The position numbers and the translations under genes are program-made. A DNA stretch of 38,661 nucleotides, taken from NCBI GenBank assembly GCA_018711885.1, contig DVHT01000204.1:1-38661 (forward strand), written 5' to 3'. The notes beneath the pieces were generated by a model. That model ran no database searches, was not told where the DNA came from, and was given only the letters and a program-made list of their open reading frames with translations. Below, one piece after another: positions 7,643 to 16,627 of the stretch (the first letter of the stretch is position 1; each line of letters starts with the position of its first letter). Source of the stretch: Candidatus Choladousia intestinipullorum. Its GTDB lineage: Bacteria > Bacillota > Clostridia > Lachnospirales > Lachnospiraceae.

Positions 7643-8404
7643 GTGTTTAAGAACAAGAGACAAAATGAAATATTTAAAATTTTATTGAAGGAAGGCGAGG
7701 TAAAGACGAAAGAGCTCTGTCAGAAATTCGGCGTCTCCGATATGACGATCCGCAGAGATCTGGATCAGCTTCTCAATATGCAGGGCGTCGTACGTACCCA
7801 TGGGGGAGCGCTGTATTCGGGGAGCTTTGCAGATAAAAAATTCGGGGCGGAGCAGATCGCGATGAGCCATGCAAAGGAGCAGATCGCAGTCAGGGCACTG
7901 TCTTTTGTGGAGCCGGATCAGAGGATTTTTATAGATTCGGGAACTACGACCATGTATGTGGCGAAGAACCTTCCGATCGAGAGCCATAATATTGTTCTCA
8001 CGAATAATCTCAGAATTGTGAATGAAGTATCGGACAGGCCGCACGTATCCGTAATTATCATAGGCGGATCGATGAGAAAAGGAACTCTCTCCTGCTATGG
8101 TTCACAGACGGAGGACCAGATCAGGAATTATCATATGGATATCGCGTTTCTGGGTGCTAGTTCTATCGGCAGCGACGGATTCATTTATGACGGATATCCG
8201 CCCGAAGCAGGCGTGAAAAAAAGTATTATCGCTTCCTCACGAAAGGTATACGTACTCGTAGATTCCACGAAATTTAATACGTTTAATTTAATTAATTACA
8301 GCAGTGTCAGAGACGTCACCGGCATTATTACAGATGCCGGTATCGACGGCAAAACGTACAGCCAGTTAAAAAATATGGGCTGTAACATTATTATAGCTGA
8401 ATAG
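7643..8404 (+). CDS. DeoR-family transcriptional regulator
   Basis: This 253-residue regulator has the typical N-terminal winged helix-turn-helix (VKTKELCQKFGVSDMTIRRDLDQL, about residues 19-42), then VVRTHGGALY. The C-terminal sugar-phosphate sensor domain (DeoRC) has IDSGTTTMYVAKNLP, TNNLRIVNE, GGSMRKGTLSCYG, AFLGASSIGSDGF and VLVDSTKF. It starts with GTG and has only a modest ribosome binding site. It follows the AtpI-like gene by 28 bases and probably shares its transcript. No sugar gene adjoins, so the target is not evident. Confidence 0.9.
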   Translation: MFKNKRQNEIFKILLKEGEVKTKELCQKFGVSDMTIRRDLDQLLNMQGVVRTHGGALYSGSFADKKFGAEQIAMSHAKEQIAVRALSFVEPDQRIFIDSGTTTMYVAKNLPIESHNIVLTNNLRIVNEVSDRPHVSVIIIGGSMRKGTLSCYGSQTEDQIRNYHMDIAFLGASSIGSDGFIYDGYPPEAGVKKSIIASSRKVYVLVDSTKFNTFNLINYSSVRDVTGIITDAGIDGKTYSQLKNMGCNIIIAE

Positions 8405-8415
8405 AAGATGAAAAT

Positions 8416-8459
8416 GGGGCTGCCGCAGAAAGCCGCCTTAAATTTCGTGCTACAGCCTC
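8416..8459. repeat. Remnant of the long palindromic repeat (copy D), likely bidirectional terminator
   Basis: GGGGCTGCCGCA is joined directly to GAAAGCCGCCTTAAATTTCG and then GTGCTACAGCCTC. The right part copies the right end of the repeat at 5608-5774 (GAAAGCCGCCTTAAGTTTAG), while the whole core is missing. It lies between two convergent genes and its right arm covers the last codons of the DUF624 gene. Confidence 0.65.
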
Positions 8460-9139
8460 TTCGCGCTGTCTTCATCAGCAGTATTTTCATCAGCTTCATC
8501 CCCGGCGGCATCTTCTTCAGGCATGTACTTTGCAAAGATTTTGTTGAGAAAATGCGAGTTGATAAATGCCAGTCCGGAAAAACCGACCAGAATCCATACG
8601 AGAAGTCCGTACCACAGCGTGATGCTGTTCCAGAAGGTGAGTATTACGGCGGCGGCCGTGATTACCATCATTACGAAGGTGCGCGGAAAATCCGCGACGG
8701 CGATAATGAGGGAATTTTTGAAGGTAGCCCGGATATTGTTCTCAAACCGCGACAGCACCGGAAAGATGTAGAGGAATACCATTAAAAAAACGAGGGCGGT
8801 AGCGGATATGATGACAAGGAGGACGTTAGAAAAAGCCGTCTTCGTCTGTATTAAAATAAAAATGTCAACTCCGAAGACGCATCCTGCGGCCAGCAGAATC
8901 AGCCAGATGATCAAGCCCTGCCGGAAATTCTGCTTAAATGATTTGAAAAATCCCCTTACGATATACCCTTCTTCGTTTGACGCTATTTTGAGCGTGACGT
9001 AGTACAGCCCGGTCAGCGCCGGACCGATCGTGACAACCGGAATGCAGCACAGGATAAAGATGAGATTCAGAATCATCAGATCTGAAATCCTGTTAAGCGC
9101 CCGGAAAAGCCCGTTATCCATGGAAAAAAATCTTTGCAT
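8450..9139 (-). CDS. DUF624 (YesL-family) membrane protein
   Basis: This 229-residue integral membrane protein has about five hydrophobic segments. The N-terminal family signature is MDNGLFRALNRISDLMILNLIFILCC with IPVVTIGPALTGLYYVTLKI, followed by RGFFKSFKQNFRQG. The C-terminal tail is acidic (EEDAAGDEADENTADEDS). The family is usually found beside sugar importers and polysaccharide-use genes and its biochemical role is unknown. GGAGACAGGA lies in front of the start. The gene is convergent with the DeoR gene. Confidence 0.88.
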   Translation of the reverse strand: MQRFFSMDNGLFRALNRISDLMILNLIFILCCIPVVTIGPALTGLYYVTLKIASNEEGYIVRGFFKSFKQNFRQGLIIWLILLAAGCVFGVDIFILIQTKTAFSNVLLVIISATALVFLMVFLYIFPVLSRFENNIRATFKNSLIIAVADFPRTFVMMVITAAAVILTFWNSITLWYGLLVWILVGFSGLAFINSHFLNKIFAKYMPEEDAAGDEADENTADEDSAKRL

Positions 9140-9189
9140 GTCCTGTCTCCTGATTTTCTGATTTTTTGAAAGTCCGTCTTATTGAGGAC

Positions 9190-9218
9190 AGTATAGTATT
9201 TTTTTTGAAAAAAATCAA
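9190..9218 (-). promoter_or_regulatory. Sigma-A-type promoter for the DUF624 gene
   Basis: On the minus strand TTGATT (9218-9213) and TATACT (9195-9190) have a 17-bp spacer and lie about 50 bp before the start codon. Confidence 0.6.
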
Positions 9219-9301
9219 TGAACGCTTCCTGATTTTCAGTATTATCTTTGTTTTCAGCCAAATATTTTTCTGTGCTTTTCGCATTTTCCCTGATTCATAA
9301 A

Positions 9302-9331
9302 TTGACAATGTTTACGGAGGTAGGATATAAT
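9302..9331 (+). promoter_or_regulatory. Consensus sigma-A promoter for ileS
   Basis: A perfect TTGACA (9302-9307) and a perfect TATAAT (9326-9331) are separated by 18 bp. The leader of roughly 80 bases is too short for, and shows no sign of, a T-box antiterminator. Confidence 0.8.
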
Positions 9332-9420
9332 TAATAAATGCGTATATGCGAGAGTTTCTAATATTTATCGTAATTGTTTTAAATAAGGGCTTAATGAGTC
9401 ACTGTTGAAGGAGGCAGACG

Positions 9421-12400
9421 ATGTTATACGATAAAGTGCCTACCAGTCTGAACTTTGTCGACCGCGAAAAGCAGACAGAGAAATTCTGGAAAGAAAATAA
9501 GATTTTTGAAAAGAGTATGGATAACCGCAAAGATGGAGAGACGTACACCTTTTATGACGGACCTCCTACCGCTAACGGAAAGCCTCATATCGGACACGTT
9601 CTGACGCGCGTCATCAAAGACATGATTCCGCGCTATCAGACGATGAAAGGAAAAATGGTTCCGCGCAAGGCCGGATGGGATACGCACGGACTTCCGGTCG
9701 AGCTGGAAGTGGAGAAGCTGCTCGGGCTGGACGGAAAAGAACAGATTGAGGAATACGGCCTCGTACCATTTATTGACAAGTGTAAAGAGAGTGTCTGGAA
9801 GTACAAGGGGATGTGGGAGGATTTCTCCGGTACGGTCGGCTTCTGGGCGGATATGGATGATCCGTACGTAACGTACCATGACGACTATATTGAATCGGAA
9901 TGGTGGGCGCTGAAGACGATCTGGGACAAGGGTCTCTTATATAAAGGCTTCAAAGTCGTTCCTTACTGTCCGCGCTGCGGGACTCCGCTCTCTGCGCAGG
10001 AGGTAGCGCAGGGATATAAGACGGTGAAAGAGCGCTCTGCAATCGTCCGCTTTAAAGCAAAGGGAGAGGACGCATATTTTCTTGCGTGGACGACGACTCC
10101 CTGGACGCTTCCCTCCAATGTCGGTCTCTGCGTGAACCCGGAGGAGAATTACTGCAAGGTAAAGGCTGCGGACGGTTATACGTATTATATCGCCGAGGCG
10201 CTGCTCGATAAGGTGCTCGGACGCCTTGCAGATGAGGAAAAAGGCGTTAAGGCGTATGAGGTTCTCGAAACTTATAAGGGAACAGAGCTGGAATATAAGG
10301 AGTATGAACCGCTGTTTGCGTGCGCCGGAGAAGCCGCCGCAAAGCAGCACAAGAAAGGATTTTTCGTGACCTGCGACGGTTACGTTACGATGTCGGACGG
10401 TACCGGTATCGTCCACACAGCGCCGGCCTTCGGTGAGGACGATGGAAGAGTCGGACGCAAATACGATCTGCCTTTCGTACAGTTTGTAGACGGAAAGGGA
10501 GAAATGACGGCGGATACACCGTATGCGGGACTGTTTGTCAAGGATGCGGATAAGCCGATTCTCGTCGATCTGGAGAAAGAAGGAAAGCTTTACGAGGCGC
10601 CGAAGTTCGAGCATGAGTATCCTCACTGCTGGCGCTGCGATACGCCGCTGATCTACTATGCGCGCGAATCGTGGTTCATTAAGATGACGGCGGTGAAGGA
10701 TGATCTGATCGCAAATAATAATACGATTAACTGGATTCCTGAGAGCATCGGGAAAGGACGCTTCGGCGACTGGCTGGAGAATGTTCAGGACTGGGGAATC
10801 TCAAGGAACCGCTACTGGGGAACTCCGCTTAATATCTGGTACTGCGAAGACTGCGGCCATATGCATTCGATCGGCAGCAGGCAGGAGCTGTACGAAATGA
10901 GTGGAAATGAGGAGGCAAAGACGGTTGAGCTGCACCGCCCGTACATTGACGAGATTACGATTCCCTGTCCGAAATGCGGGAAGACGATGCACCGTGTTCC
11001 GGAGGTGATAGACTGCTGGTTTGACTCGGGTGCGATGCCGTTTGCACAGCATCATTATCCGTTCGAAAATAAAGAATTATTTGAAAAGCAGTTCCCGGCG
11101 CAGTTTATCTCAGAGGCGGTGGACCAGACGAGAGGATGGTTCTATTCTCTTCTGGCCGAGTCCACGCTGCTGTTCAACAAGGCTCCGTATGAGAACGTAA
11201 TCGTTCTCGGCCACGTGCAGGATGAAAACGGGCAGAAGATGAGCAAGTCGAAGGGGAATGCGGTGGATCCGTTCGAGGCGCTTAAGACGTACGGAGCAGA
11301 TGCGATCCGCTGGTATTTCTATATCAACAGCGCTCCGTGGCTGCCGAACCGCTTCCACGGAAAGGCAGTGCAGGAAGGGCAGCGCAAGTTCATGGGTACG
11401 CTGTGGAATACGTACGCATTCTATGTGCTGTATGCGAATATTGACGATTTTAATCCGATGAATTATACGCTGGAGTATGAGAAGCTTCCGGTTATGGATA
11501 AGTGGCTGCTCTCAAAGATGAATACGATGATTCAGGCGGTAGACGACGACCTTGGCAATTACCGTATCCCTGAGGCGGCAAGGGCGCTCCAGGAATTTGT
11601 AGACGACATGAGTAACTGGTACGTCAGAAGAAGCCGCGAGCGTTTCTGGGCGAAAGGAATGGGGCAGGATAAGATCAATGCTTATATGACGCTCTATACG
11701 GCCCTCGTAAATACATGCAAGGCCGCCGCGCCGATGATTCCGTTTATGGCGGAGGATATCTACCGGAATATCGTATGTAGGGTGAATCCGGATGCTCCGG
11801 AAAGCGTTCATCTGTGCGATTTCCCTGTGGCAGAGGAATCGCAGATCGACAAAGAAATGGAAACGTCGATGGACGAGGTACTGAAGATCGTCGTGATGGG
11901 CCGCGCCTGCAGAAATACTGCCAATATCAAGAACCGTCAGCCGATTGCAAAAATGTATTTCAAGGCTCCGAAGGAGCTGCCGCAGTACTATACTGATATT
12001 ATCCGCGACGAGCTCAATGTAAAAGAGGCAGAGTTCACGACGGATGTCAGCGGATTTACTTCCTATACGTTCAAGCCGCAGCTTAAGACGGTGGGTCCGA
12101 AATACGGAAAGCTGCTCGGAAAGATCCGGCAGGCGCTTCCTGAGATGGACGGAAACGCCGCTATGAGCGAGCTTAAGGCAAACGGCGCTATCACGCTGAA
12201 GTTCGGAGCGGACGAGGTCGTTCTCTCTGAGGAAGACCTGCTGATCGAAGCTGCGCAGACGGAGGGTTACATCTCTGAAAATAACGGCGATATTACGGTC
12301 GTGCTGGAGACGACGCTGACGCCGGAGCTCATTGAAGAGGGATTTGTGCGCGAGCTCATCAGCAAAATTCAGACGATGCGGAAAGAGGCAGGATTTGAGG

Positions 12401-12585
12401 TAATGGATAAAATCCGCGTATCGGCGGAAAATAATGACAGGATTCTTTCGGTCATGAAGAAATTTGAAGGTGAAATCATGACGGACGTTATGGCGGATGA
12501 AGTCGTGTACGAGGATACAGTGGGATATTCGAAGCAGTGGAATGTCAACGGAGAAGAAGTCATTCTGGGTGTTGAGAAACTGTGA
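9421..12585 (+). CDS. ileS: Isoleucyl-tRNA synthetase, eukaryote-like type 2
   Basis: This 1054-residue class I aminoacyl-tRNA synthetase charges tRNA-Ile. The HIGH motif is PHIGH (residues 55-59) within DGPPTANGKPHIGH, and KMSKS is at 606-610 (GQKMSKSKGNAVDPFE). The editing (CP1) domain contains TTTPWTLPSNVGL and GTGIVHTAPAFGEDD. DGPPTANGKPHIGH, GWDTHGLPVELEVEK and the long C-terminal part point to the eukaryote-like type 2 (IleS2) branch rather than the common bacterial type 1 branch. Type 2 enzymes are generally insensitive to mupirocin, so intrinsic resistance is a prediction. GAAGGAGG lies before the start. It is a single gene with its own promoter. Confidence 0.95.
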   Translation: MLYDKVPTSLNFVDREKQTEKFWKENKIFEKSMDNRKDGETYTFYDGPPTANGKPHIGHVLTRVIKDMIPRYQTMKGKMVPRKAGWDTHGLPVELEVEKLLGLDGKEQIEEYGLVPFIDKCKESVWKYKGMWEDFSGTVGFWADMDDPYVTYHDDYIESEWWALKTIWDKGLLYKGFKVVPYCPRCGTPLSAQEVAQGYKTVKERSAIVRFKAKGEDAYFLAWTTTPWTLPSNVGLCVNPEENYCKVKAADGYTYYIAEALLDKVLGRLADEEKGVKAYEVLETYKGTELEYKEYEPLFACAGEAAAKQHKKGFFVTCDGYVTMSDGTGIVHTAPAFGEDDGRVGRKYDLPFVQFVDGKGEMTADTPYAGLFVKDADKPILVDLEKEGKLYEAPKFEHEYPHCWRCDTPLIYYARESWFIKMTAVKDDLIANNNTINWIPESIGKGRFGDWLENVQDWGISRNRYWGTPLNIWYCEDCGHMHSIGSRQELYEMSGNEEAKTVELHRPYIDEITIPCPKCGKTMHRVPEVIDCWFDSGAMPFAQHHYPFENKELFEKQFPAQFISEAVDQTRGWFYSLLAESTLLFNKAPYENVIVLGHVQDENGQKMSKSKGNAVDPFEALKTYGADAIRWYFYINSAPWLPNRFHGKAVQEGQRKFMGTLWNTYAFYVLYANIDDFNPMNYTLEYEKLPVMDKWLLSKMNTMIQAVDDDLGNYRIPEAARALQEFVDDMSNWYVRRSRERFWAKGMGQDKINAYMTLYTALVNTCKAAAPMIPFMAEDIYRNIVCRVNPDAPESVHLCDFPVAEESQIDKEMETSMDEVLKIVVMGRACRNTANIKNRQPIAKMYFKAPKELPQYYTDIIRDELNVKEAEFTTDVSGFTSYTFKPQLKTVGPKYGKLLGKIRQALPEMDGNAAMSELKANGAITLKFGADEVVLSEEDLLIEAAQTEGYISENNGDITVVLETTLTPELIEEGFVRELISKIQTMRKEAGFEVMDKIRVSAENNDRILSVMKKFEGEIMTDVMADEVVYEDTVGYSKQWNVNGEEVILGVEKL

Positions 12586-12669
12586 CGATTTCACTTATTT
12601 GATCAGGCATCAGAAGAGATTGCGGACTGTTTTGAAAACTCAGATTTTGAAAGGAATGGGAGCGGAGAA

Positions 12670-15150
12670 ATGAATAAATTAATCGACAAGAACGCATTTA
12701 AGGAAAAAGTAAAAGAAAATGTCAAGACGCTTTATCGCAAAACGATCAAAGAGGCTGACCAGCAGCAGTTGTTTCAGGCTGTTTCTTACGCAGTAAAGGA
12801 TGAAATCATCAATAACTGGCTTGCGACGCAGAAGCAGTATGAGATCGACGACCCGAAGACGGTGTACTATATGTCCATGGAATTTCTGATGGGCCGCGCG
12901 CTCGGCAACAACCTCATCAACCTGACCGCATATAAGGAAGTAAAGGAAGCGCTTGACGAGCTTGGCTTTGACTTAAATGTGATCGAGGATCAGGAGCCGG
13001 ACGCAGCGCTTGGAAACGGCGGACTGGGACGTCTGGCGGCATGTTTTCTGGATTCTCTTGCTACGCTCGGATATTCCGCATACGGCTGCGGAATCCGTTA
13101 CCGCTACGGTATGTTCAAGCAGAAGATTGAGAATGGATATCAGGTAGAGGTGCCGGATAACTGGCTGAAAAACGGAAATCCGTTCGAGCTGCGCCGTCCG
13201 GAGTACGCAAAGACCGTCAAGTTCGGCGGATACGTGCGCGTAGAGTACGACGAGCAGAAGAAGAGAAATAATTTCATCCAGGAAGGATACCAGTCTGTTA
13301 TGGCGATTCCTTTCGATATGCCGATTCTCGGATATAACAATAACCTTGTAAATACGCTCCGCGTATGGGACGCTGAGGCGATCAACGACTTCCATCTCGA
13401 TTCCTTTGACAAGGGCGATTACCAGAAGGCCGTAGAGCAGGAAAACCTCGCGAAGAATATCGTAGACGTCCTGTATCCGAACGACAACCACTACGCGGGA
13501 AAAGAGCTTCGTCTGAAACAGCAGTACTTCTTTATCTCTGCGAGCGTGCAGGAAGCAGTTGCTAAATATAAGAGAACTCATGACGATATCCGCAAATTCT
13601 ACGAGAAGGTTACGTTCCAGCTCAACGATACGCATCCGACCGTCGCAATCGCAGAGCTGATGCGTATTCTGGTGGACGAGGAAGGGCTTGCCTGGGAAGA
13701 AGCATGGGATATCACGACGAAGACATGCGCTTACACGAATCACACGATTATGGCAGAGGCTCTTGAAAAATGGCCGATTGAACTGTTTTCCAGACTTCTT
13801 CCGCGTATTTATCAGATCATTGAAGAGATCAACCGCCGTTTTGTAGAGGAGATTCATAGAAAATATCCGGGCAATCAGGAAAAAATCCGCAAGATGGCGA
13901 TCATTTACGACGGGCAGGTCAAGATGGCGCATCTTGCCATTGCAGCAAGTTATTCTGTAAACGGCGTTGCAAGACTGCATACGGAGATTCTGAAGAATCA
14001 GGAACTGCGGGATTTCTATGAGATGATGCCGCAGAAGTTCAACAATAAGACGAACGGAATCACGCAGAGAAGATTCCTTCTCCATGCAAATCCGCTGCTT
14101 GCTGACTGGGTAACGGACCATATCGGTGATGAATGGATCACGGATCTGCCGCAGATTGCGAAAATGAAGCTTTTTGCAGACGATCCGAAAGCACAGCAGG
14201 AGTTCATGAACATCAAGTATCAGAACAAGCTGCGCCTTGCAAAATATATCAAAGAACACAACGGAATCGATGTGGACCCGCGATCGATCTTCGATGTGCA
14301 GGTGAAGAGACTGCATGAATACAAGCGCCAGCTTCTGAATATCCTGCATGTGATGTATCTGTATAATCAGATCAAGGATCACCCGGAGATGGATTTCTAT
14401 CCGAGAACATTTATTTTCGGAGCAAAGGCGGCAGCAGGATACCGCCGTGCAAAACTGACGATCAAGCTGATCAACAGTGTAGCAGATGTGATCAACAATG
14501 ATAAGTCGATCAACGGAAAGCTGAAAGTTGTATTTATCGAAGACTACCGCGTATCAAACGCCGAAATTATCTTTGCTGCGGCTGATGTCTCTGAGCAGAT
14601 CTCCACGGCAAGCAAGGAAGCATCCGGTACAGGAAATATGAAGTTTATGCTGAACGGCGCTCCGACTCTCGGAACGATGGACGGCGCAAACGTTGAGATC
14701 GTGGAAGAGGTAGGCATCGAGAACGCGTTTATCTTCGGCCTGTCGGCAGATGAGGTAATCCGCTATGAAAATGAAGGAGGATATCATCCGACAGATTATT
14801 TCAATAACGATCAGGATATCCGCCGCGTGCTGATGCAGCTCATCAATGGAGAATACTGCCATAACAATCCGGAGATGTTCCGTGATATCTATGATTCACT
14901 GCTGAATACAAACAGCAGCGACCGGGCTGATACGTATTTTATTCTTGCTGACTTCAAGTCCTATGCAGAAGCGCAGAGACGTGTCGAGAAAGCGTACCGC
15001 GACGAGGCAGGATGGGCGAAGATGGCGATCCTGAATATGGCAAGCAGCGGAAAGTTTACGTCTGACCGTACGATCCAGCAGTATGTCGATGAAATCTGGC
15101 ATCTTGATAAAGTGACGGTAAAAGTAGATCCCGCTTCCTTCGAAGTCTAA
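12670..15150 (+). CDS. glgP: Glycogen/maltodextrin phosphorylase
   Basis: This 826-residue GT35-family enzyme releases glucose-1-phosphate from the non-reducing ends of alpha-1,4-glucans. The length is standard for the family. The pyridoxal-phosphate site EASGTGNMKFMLNGAPTLGTMDGANVE carries the Schiff-base lysine at residue 658. Other family blocks are DAALGNGGLGRLAACFLDSLATL (about 110-132), QLNDTHPTVAIAELMR, TNHTIMAEALEKWP and VKRLHEYKRQLLNILH. GGAGCGGAGAA upstream supports the start. It stands alone between ileS and the palindromic repeat that ends its transcript. Confidence 0.96.
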   Translation: MNKLIDKNAFKEKVKENVKTLYRKTIKEADQQQLFQAVSYAVKDEIINNWLATQKQYEIDDPKTVYYMSMEFLMGRALGNNLINLTAYKEVKEALDELGFDLNVIEDQEPDAALGNGGLGRLAACFLDSLATLGYSAYGCGIRYRYGMFKQKIENGYQVEVPDNWLKNGNPFELRRPEYAKTVKFGGYVRVEYDEQKKRNNFIQEGYQSVMAIPFDMPILGYNNNLVNTLRVWDAEAINDFHLDSFDKGDYQKAVEQENLAKNIVDVLYPNDNHYAGKELRLKQQYFFISASVQEAVAKYKRTHDDIRKFYEKVTFQLNDTHPTVAIAELMRILVDEEGLAWEEAWDITTKTCAYTNHTIMAEALEKWPIELFSRLLPRIYQIIEEINRRFVEEIHRKYPGNQEKIRKMAIIYDGQVKMAHLAIAASYSVNGVARLHTEILKNQELRDFYEMMPQKFNNKTNGITQRRFLLHANPLLADWVTDHIGDEWITDLPQIAKMKLFADDPKAQQEFMNIKYQNKLRLAKYIKEHNGIDVDPRSIFDVQVKRLHEYKRQLLNILHVMYLYNQIKDHPEMDFYPRTFIFGAKAAAGYRRAKLTIKLINSVADVINNDKSINGKLKVVFIEDYRVSNAEIIFAAADVSEQISTASKEASGTGNMKFMLNGAPTLGTMDGANVEIVEEVGIENAFIFGLSADEVIRYENEGGYHPTDYFNNDQDIRRVLMQLINGEYCHNNPEMFRDIYDSLLNTNSSDRADTYFILADFKSYAEAQRRVEKAYRDEAGWAKMAILNMASSGKFTSDRTIQQYVDEIWHLDKVTVKVDPASFEV

Positions 15151-15184
15151 AGGATTAAGAAAAACATATTAAAAATAAGCAATA

Positions 15185-15356
15185 GGAGTTGCTGCAAAAT
15201 GCCTGCTGCGGCTTCCGGAACATCCGGTGTACACATGTCCGAGACAGATGTCCTATATGGGGCGGATTCATCCGCCTGATACGGACAGATGTCGGGAGGA
15301 CTAGGTGAACACGGATGTCCGGAGGCGTTTCTGCATTTTTTGCGGCAGCTCTTTTT
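15185..15356. repeat. Long nested palindromic repeat, copy B, acting as glgP terminator
   Basis: The 334 bases after glgP hold a second copy of the long hairpin, with the core in the opposite orientation to the copy at 5608. The outer arms are GAGTTGCTGCAAAATGC and GCATTTTTTGCGGCAGCTC, followed by TTTTT (15352-15356), a good intrinsic terminator for the plus strand. The middle arms hold CATCCGGTGTACAC and GTGAACACGGATG. The core has GGCGGATTCATCCGCC flanked by GACAGATGTCC and GGACAGATGTC. The remaining 15357-15483 shows no further gene and is presumably the leader of the next gene. Confidence 0.85.
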
Positions 15357-15483
15357 CTGTCTGTATAAATCTCTCTGTTTTGGAAATCCTATCATTAATC
15401 CGGTGAGGACAAAGAACCTTGTGGGCAGCCTGAGGCTTCCGTACGGAGCTGCTTTCACGGGAATAATGGATGAGGTGAATGAT

Positions 15484-16434
15484 ATGGATAAGAGAGGATT
15501 TAAAAATTTTATCACAAAACGCAGCAGTATCTGGACGCTTAGCCTGTGTTTGACTGGAATCATCGTGCTGGGCGGCATTGCCGCTGTGGACAAAACGAGA
15601 AGAGACAATGAAGAGCAGCAGGAAACGGAGATCGGACAGGTCGCATATCTGGAAGAAGAAATCGGAGATTCTTCTGATGATATTGAGGAATCCCTGTTTC
15701 CGACGCTCGAAGAGACAGAGGGACTCGCACAGGCATCAGGCAATGCGGTAGCTGAAGATGGAACCGTTCCTGAGGCGCAGGAAGATACAGCGGAGCAGAA
15801 TGCAGAAAATACGGCAGAGGAGACGGACGCCGCAATGGAGGCAAATGCGGGAACGGCAGATACAGAAGCTGCAGATACAGCGGCAGATCCTGCATCGGCA
15901 GATACGGCTGAAACGCAGACAGATGTTACGGAGGTGCCTGCAGATGCGGCTGAAAATTCAGAAGAAGCGGCTTCTGCACAGGTACTCTCCGAGCAGACAC
16001 TGATCGACCAGGGAATTGACTTCAGCGATGCAGAAACTCTGATGTGGCCGGCAGCGGGCACGATTCTGATTGATTACAGCATGGATGGAAGCGTGTATTT
16101 TCCGACTCTGAACCAGTATAAATATAATCCGGCCCTGATCATCGGAAGCGACGCCGGCAATCAGGTACTGGCATCTGCGAAGGGAATCGTAGAGTCGATT
16201 TCGATAGATGAAGAGACAGGAAATACGCTGGTCCTGAATATCGGAAACGGATATAAGCTTACCTACGGACAATTAAAGGAAATCCCTGTCACAGAAGGAA
16301 GCGTAGTAGAGGCGGGGACACTTCTCGGATACGTCAGCGAACCGACAAAGTATTACAGTGAGGAAGGCAGTAATCTGTATTTTGCAATGACGCAGAATGA
16401 CGAGGCAGTCGATCCGGTGCTGTATCTGGAGTAA
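15484..16434 (+). CDS. Membrane-anchored degenerate LytM/M23 domain protein, SpoIIQ-like
   Basis: This 316-residue protein has a basic N-terminus, one membrane helix (about residues 17-36), a long low-complexity linker rich in Ala, Glu, Thr and Asp (about 45-175), and a C-terminal beta-rich LytM/M23 domain (about 187-316). The domain keeps IIGSDAGNQVLASAKGIV and VVEAGTLLGYV, but the zinc ligands are lost. The first histidine position is Asn-like (YNPALIIGSD) and the HxH motif is replaced by NLYFAM, so it should not be a peptidase. The layout resembles forespore SpoIIQ, which binds SpoIIIAH, but that role is inferred. I chose the ATG at 15484, which has GAGGTG 6 bases upstream; 15466 is an alternative start. 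Confidence 0.72.
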   Translation: MDKRGFKNFITKRSSIWTLSLCLTGIIVLGGIAAVDKTRRDNEEQQETEIGQVAYLEEEIGDSSDDIEESLFPTLEETEGLAQASGNAVAEDGTVPEAQEDTAEQNAENTAEETDAAMEANAGTADTEAADTAADPASADTAETQTDVTEVPADAAENSEEAASAQVLSEQTLIDQGIDFSDAETLMWPAAGTILIDYSMDGSVYFPTLNQYKYNPALIIGSDAGNQVLASAKGIVESISIDEETGNTLVLNIGNGYKLTYGQLKEIPVTEGSVVEAGTLLGYVSEPTKYYSEEGSNLYFAMTQNDEAVDPVLYLE

Positions 16435-16449
16435 AGAAAAGAATGTATA

Positions 16450-16478
16450 TTCACACATTTTAAATTGAGGAGTATAAT
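16450..16478 (+). promoter_or_regulatory. Sigma-A-type promoter for the GIY-YIG/MATE operon
   Basis: TTCACA (16450-16455) and TATAAT (16473-16478) have a 17-bp spacer. About 145 bases of leader follow, with two possible stems: GCAGCCG/CGGCTGC (about 16495-16552) and AGGGATGG/CCATCCCT (about 16566-16585). Confidence 0.6.
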
Positions 16479-16627
16479 ATATCGTATATAATCTGCAGCC
16501 GGAATATCACATGGCAGTAATATTTTCTTGGTGGAGTACTTTTTGCTTCGGCTGCTTCAGATACAGAGGGATGGCCTGCCATCCCTTTACATAGATTCCT
16601 GTTCGGTACAGAAAGAGAGAGTTTTGC

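Noticed and set aside
9332-9420. Possible T-box riboswitch before ileS
   Set aside because: The leader is only about 80 bases and lacks the AGGGTGGNACCGCG element and a terminator/antiterminator pair.
11512-12594. Long minus-strand frame antisense to ileS
   Set aside because: It is a shadow of the codon bias in ileS with no recognisable domain or ribosome binding site; the same holds for the minus-strand frame inside glgP (12973-14382).
15289-15483. N-terminal extension of the LytM-like protein
   Set aside because: The extension would be translated from inside the palindromic repeat and across the glgP terminator, without a ribosome binding site; GAGGTG before 15484 decides the start.
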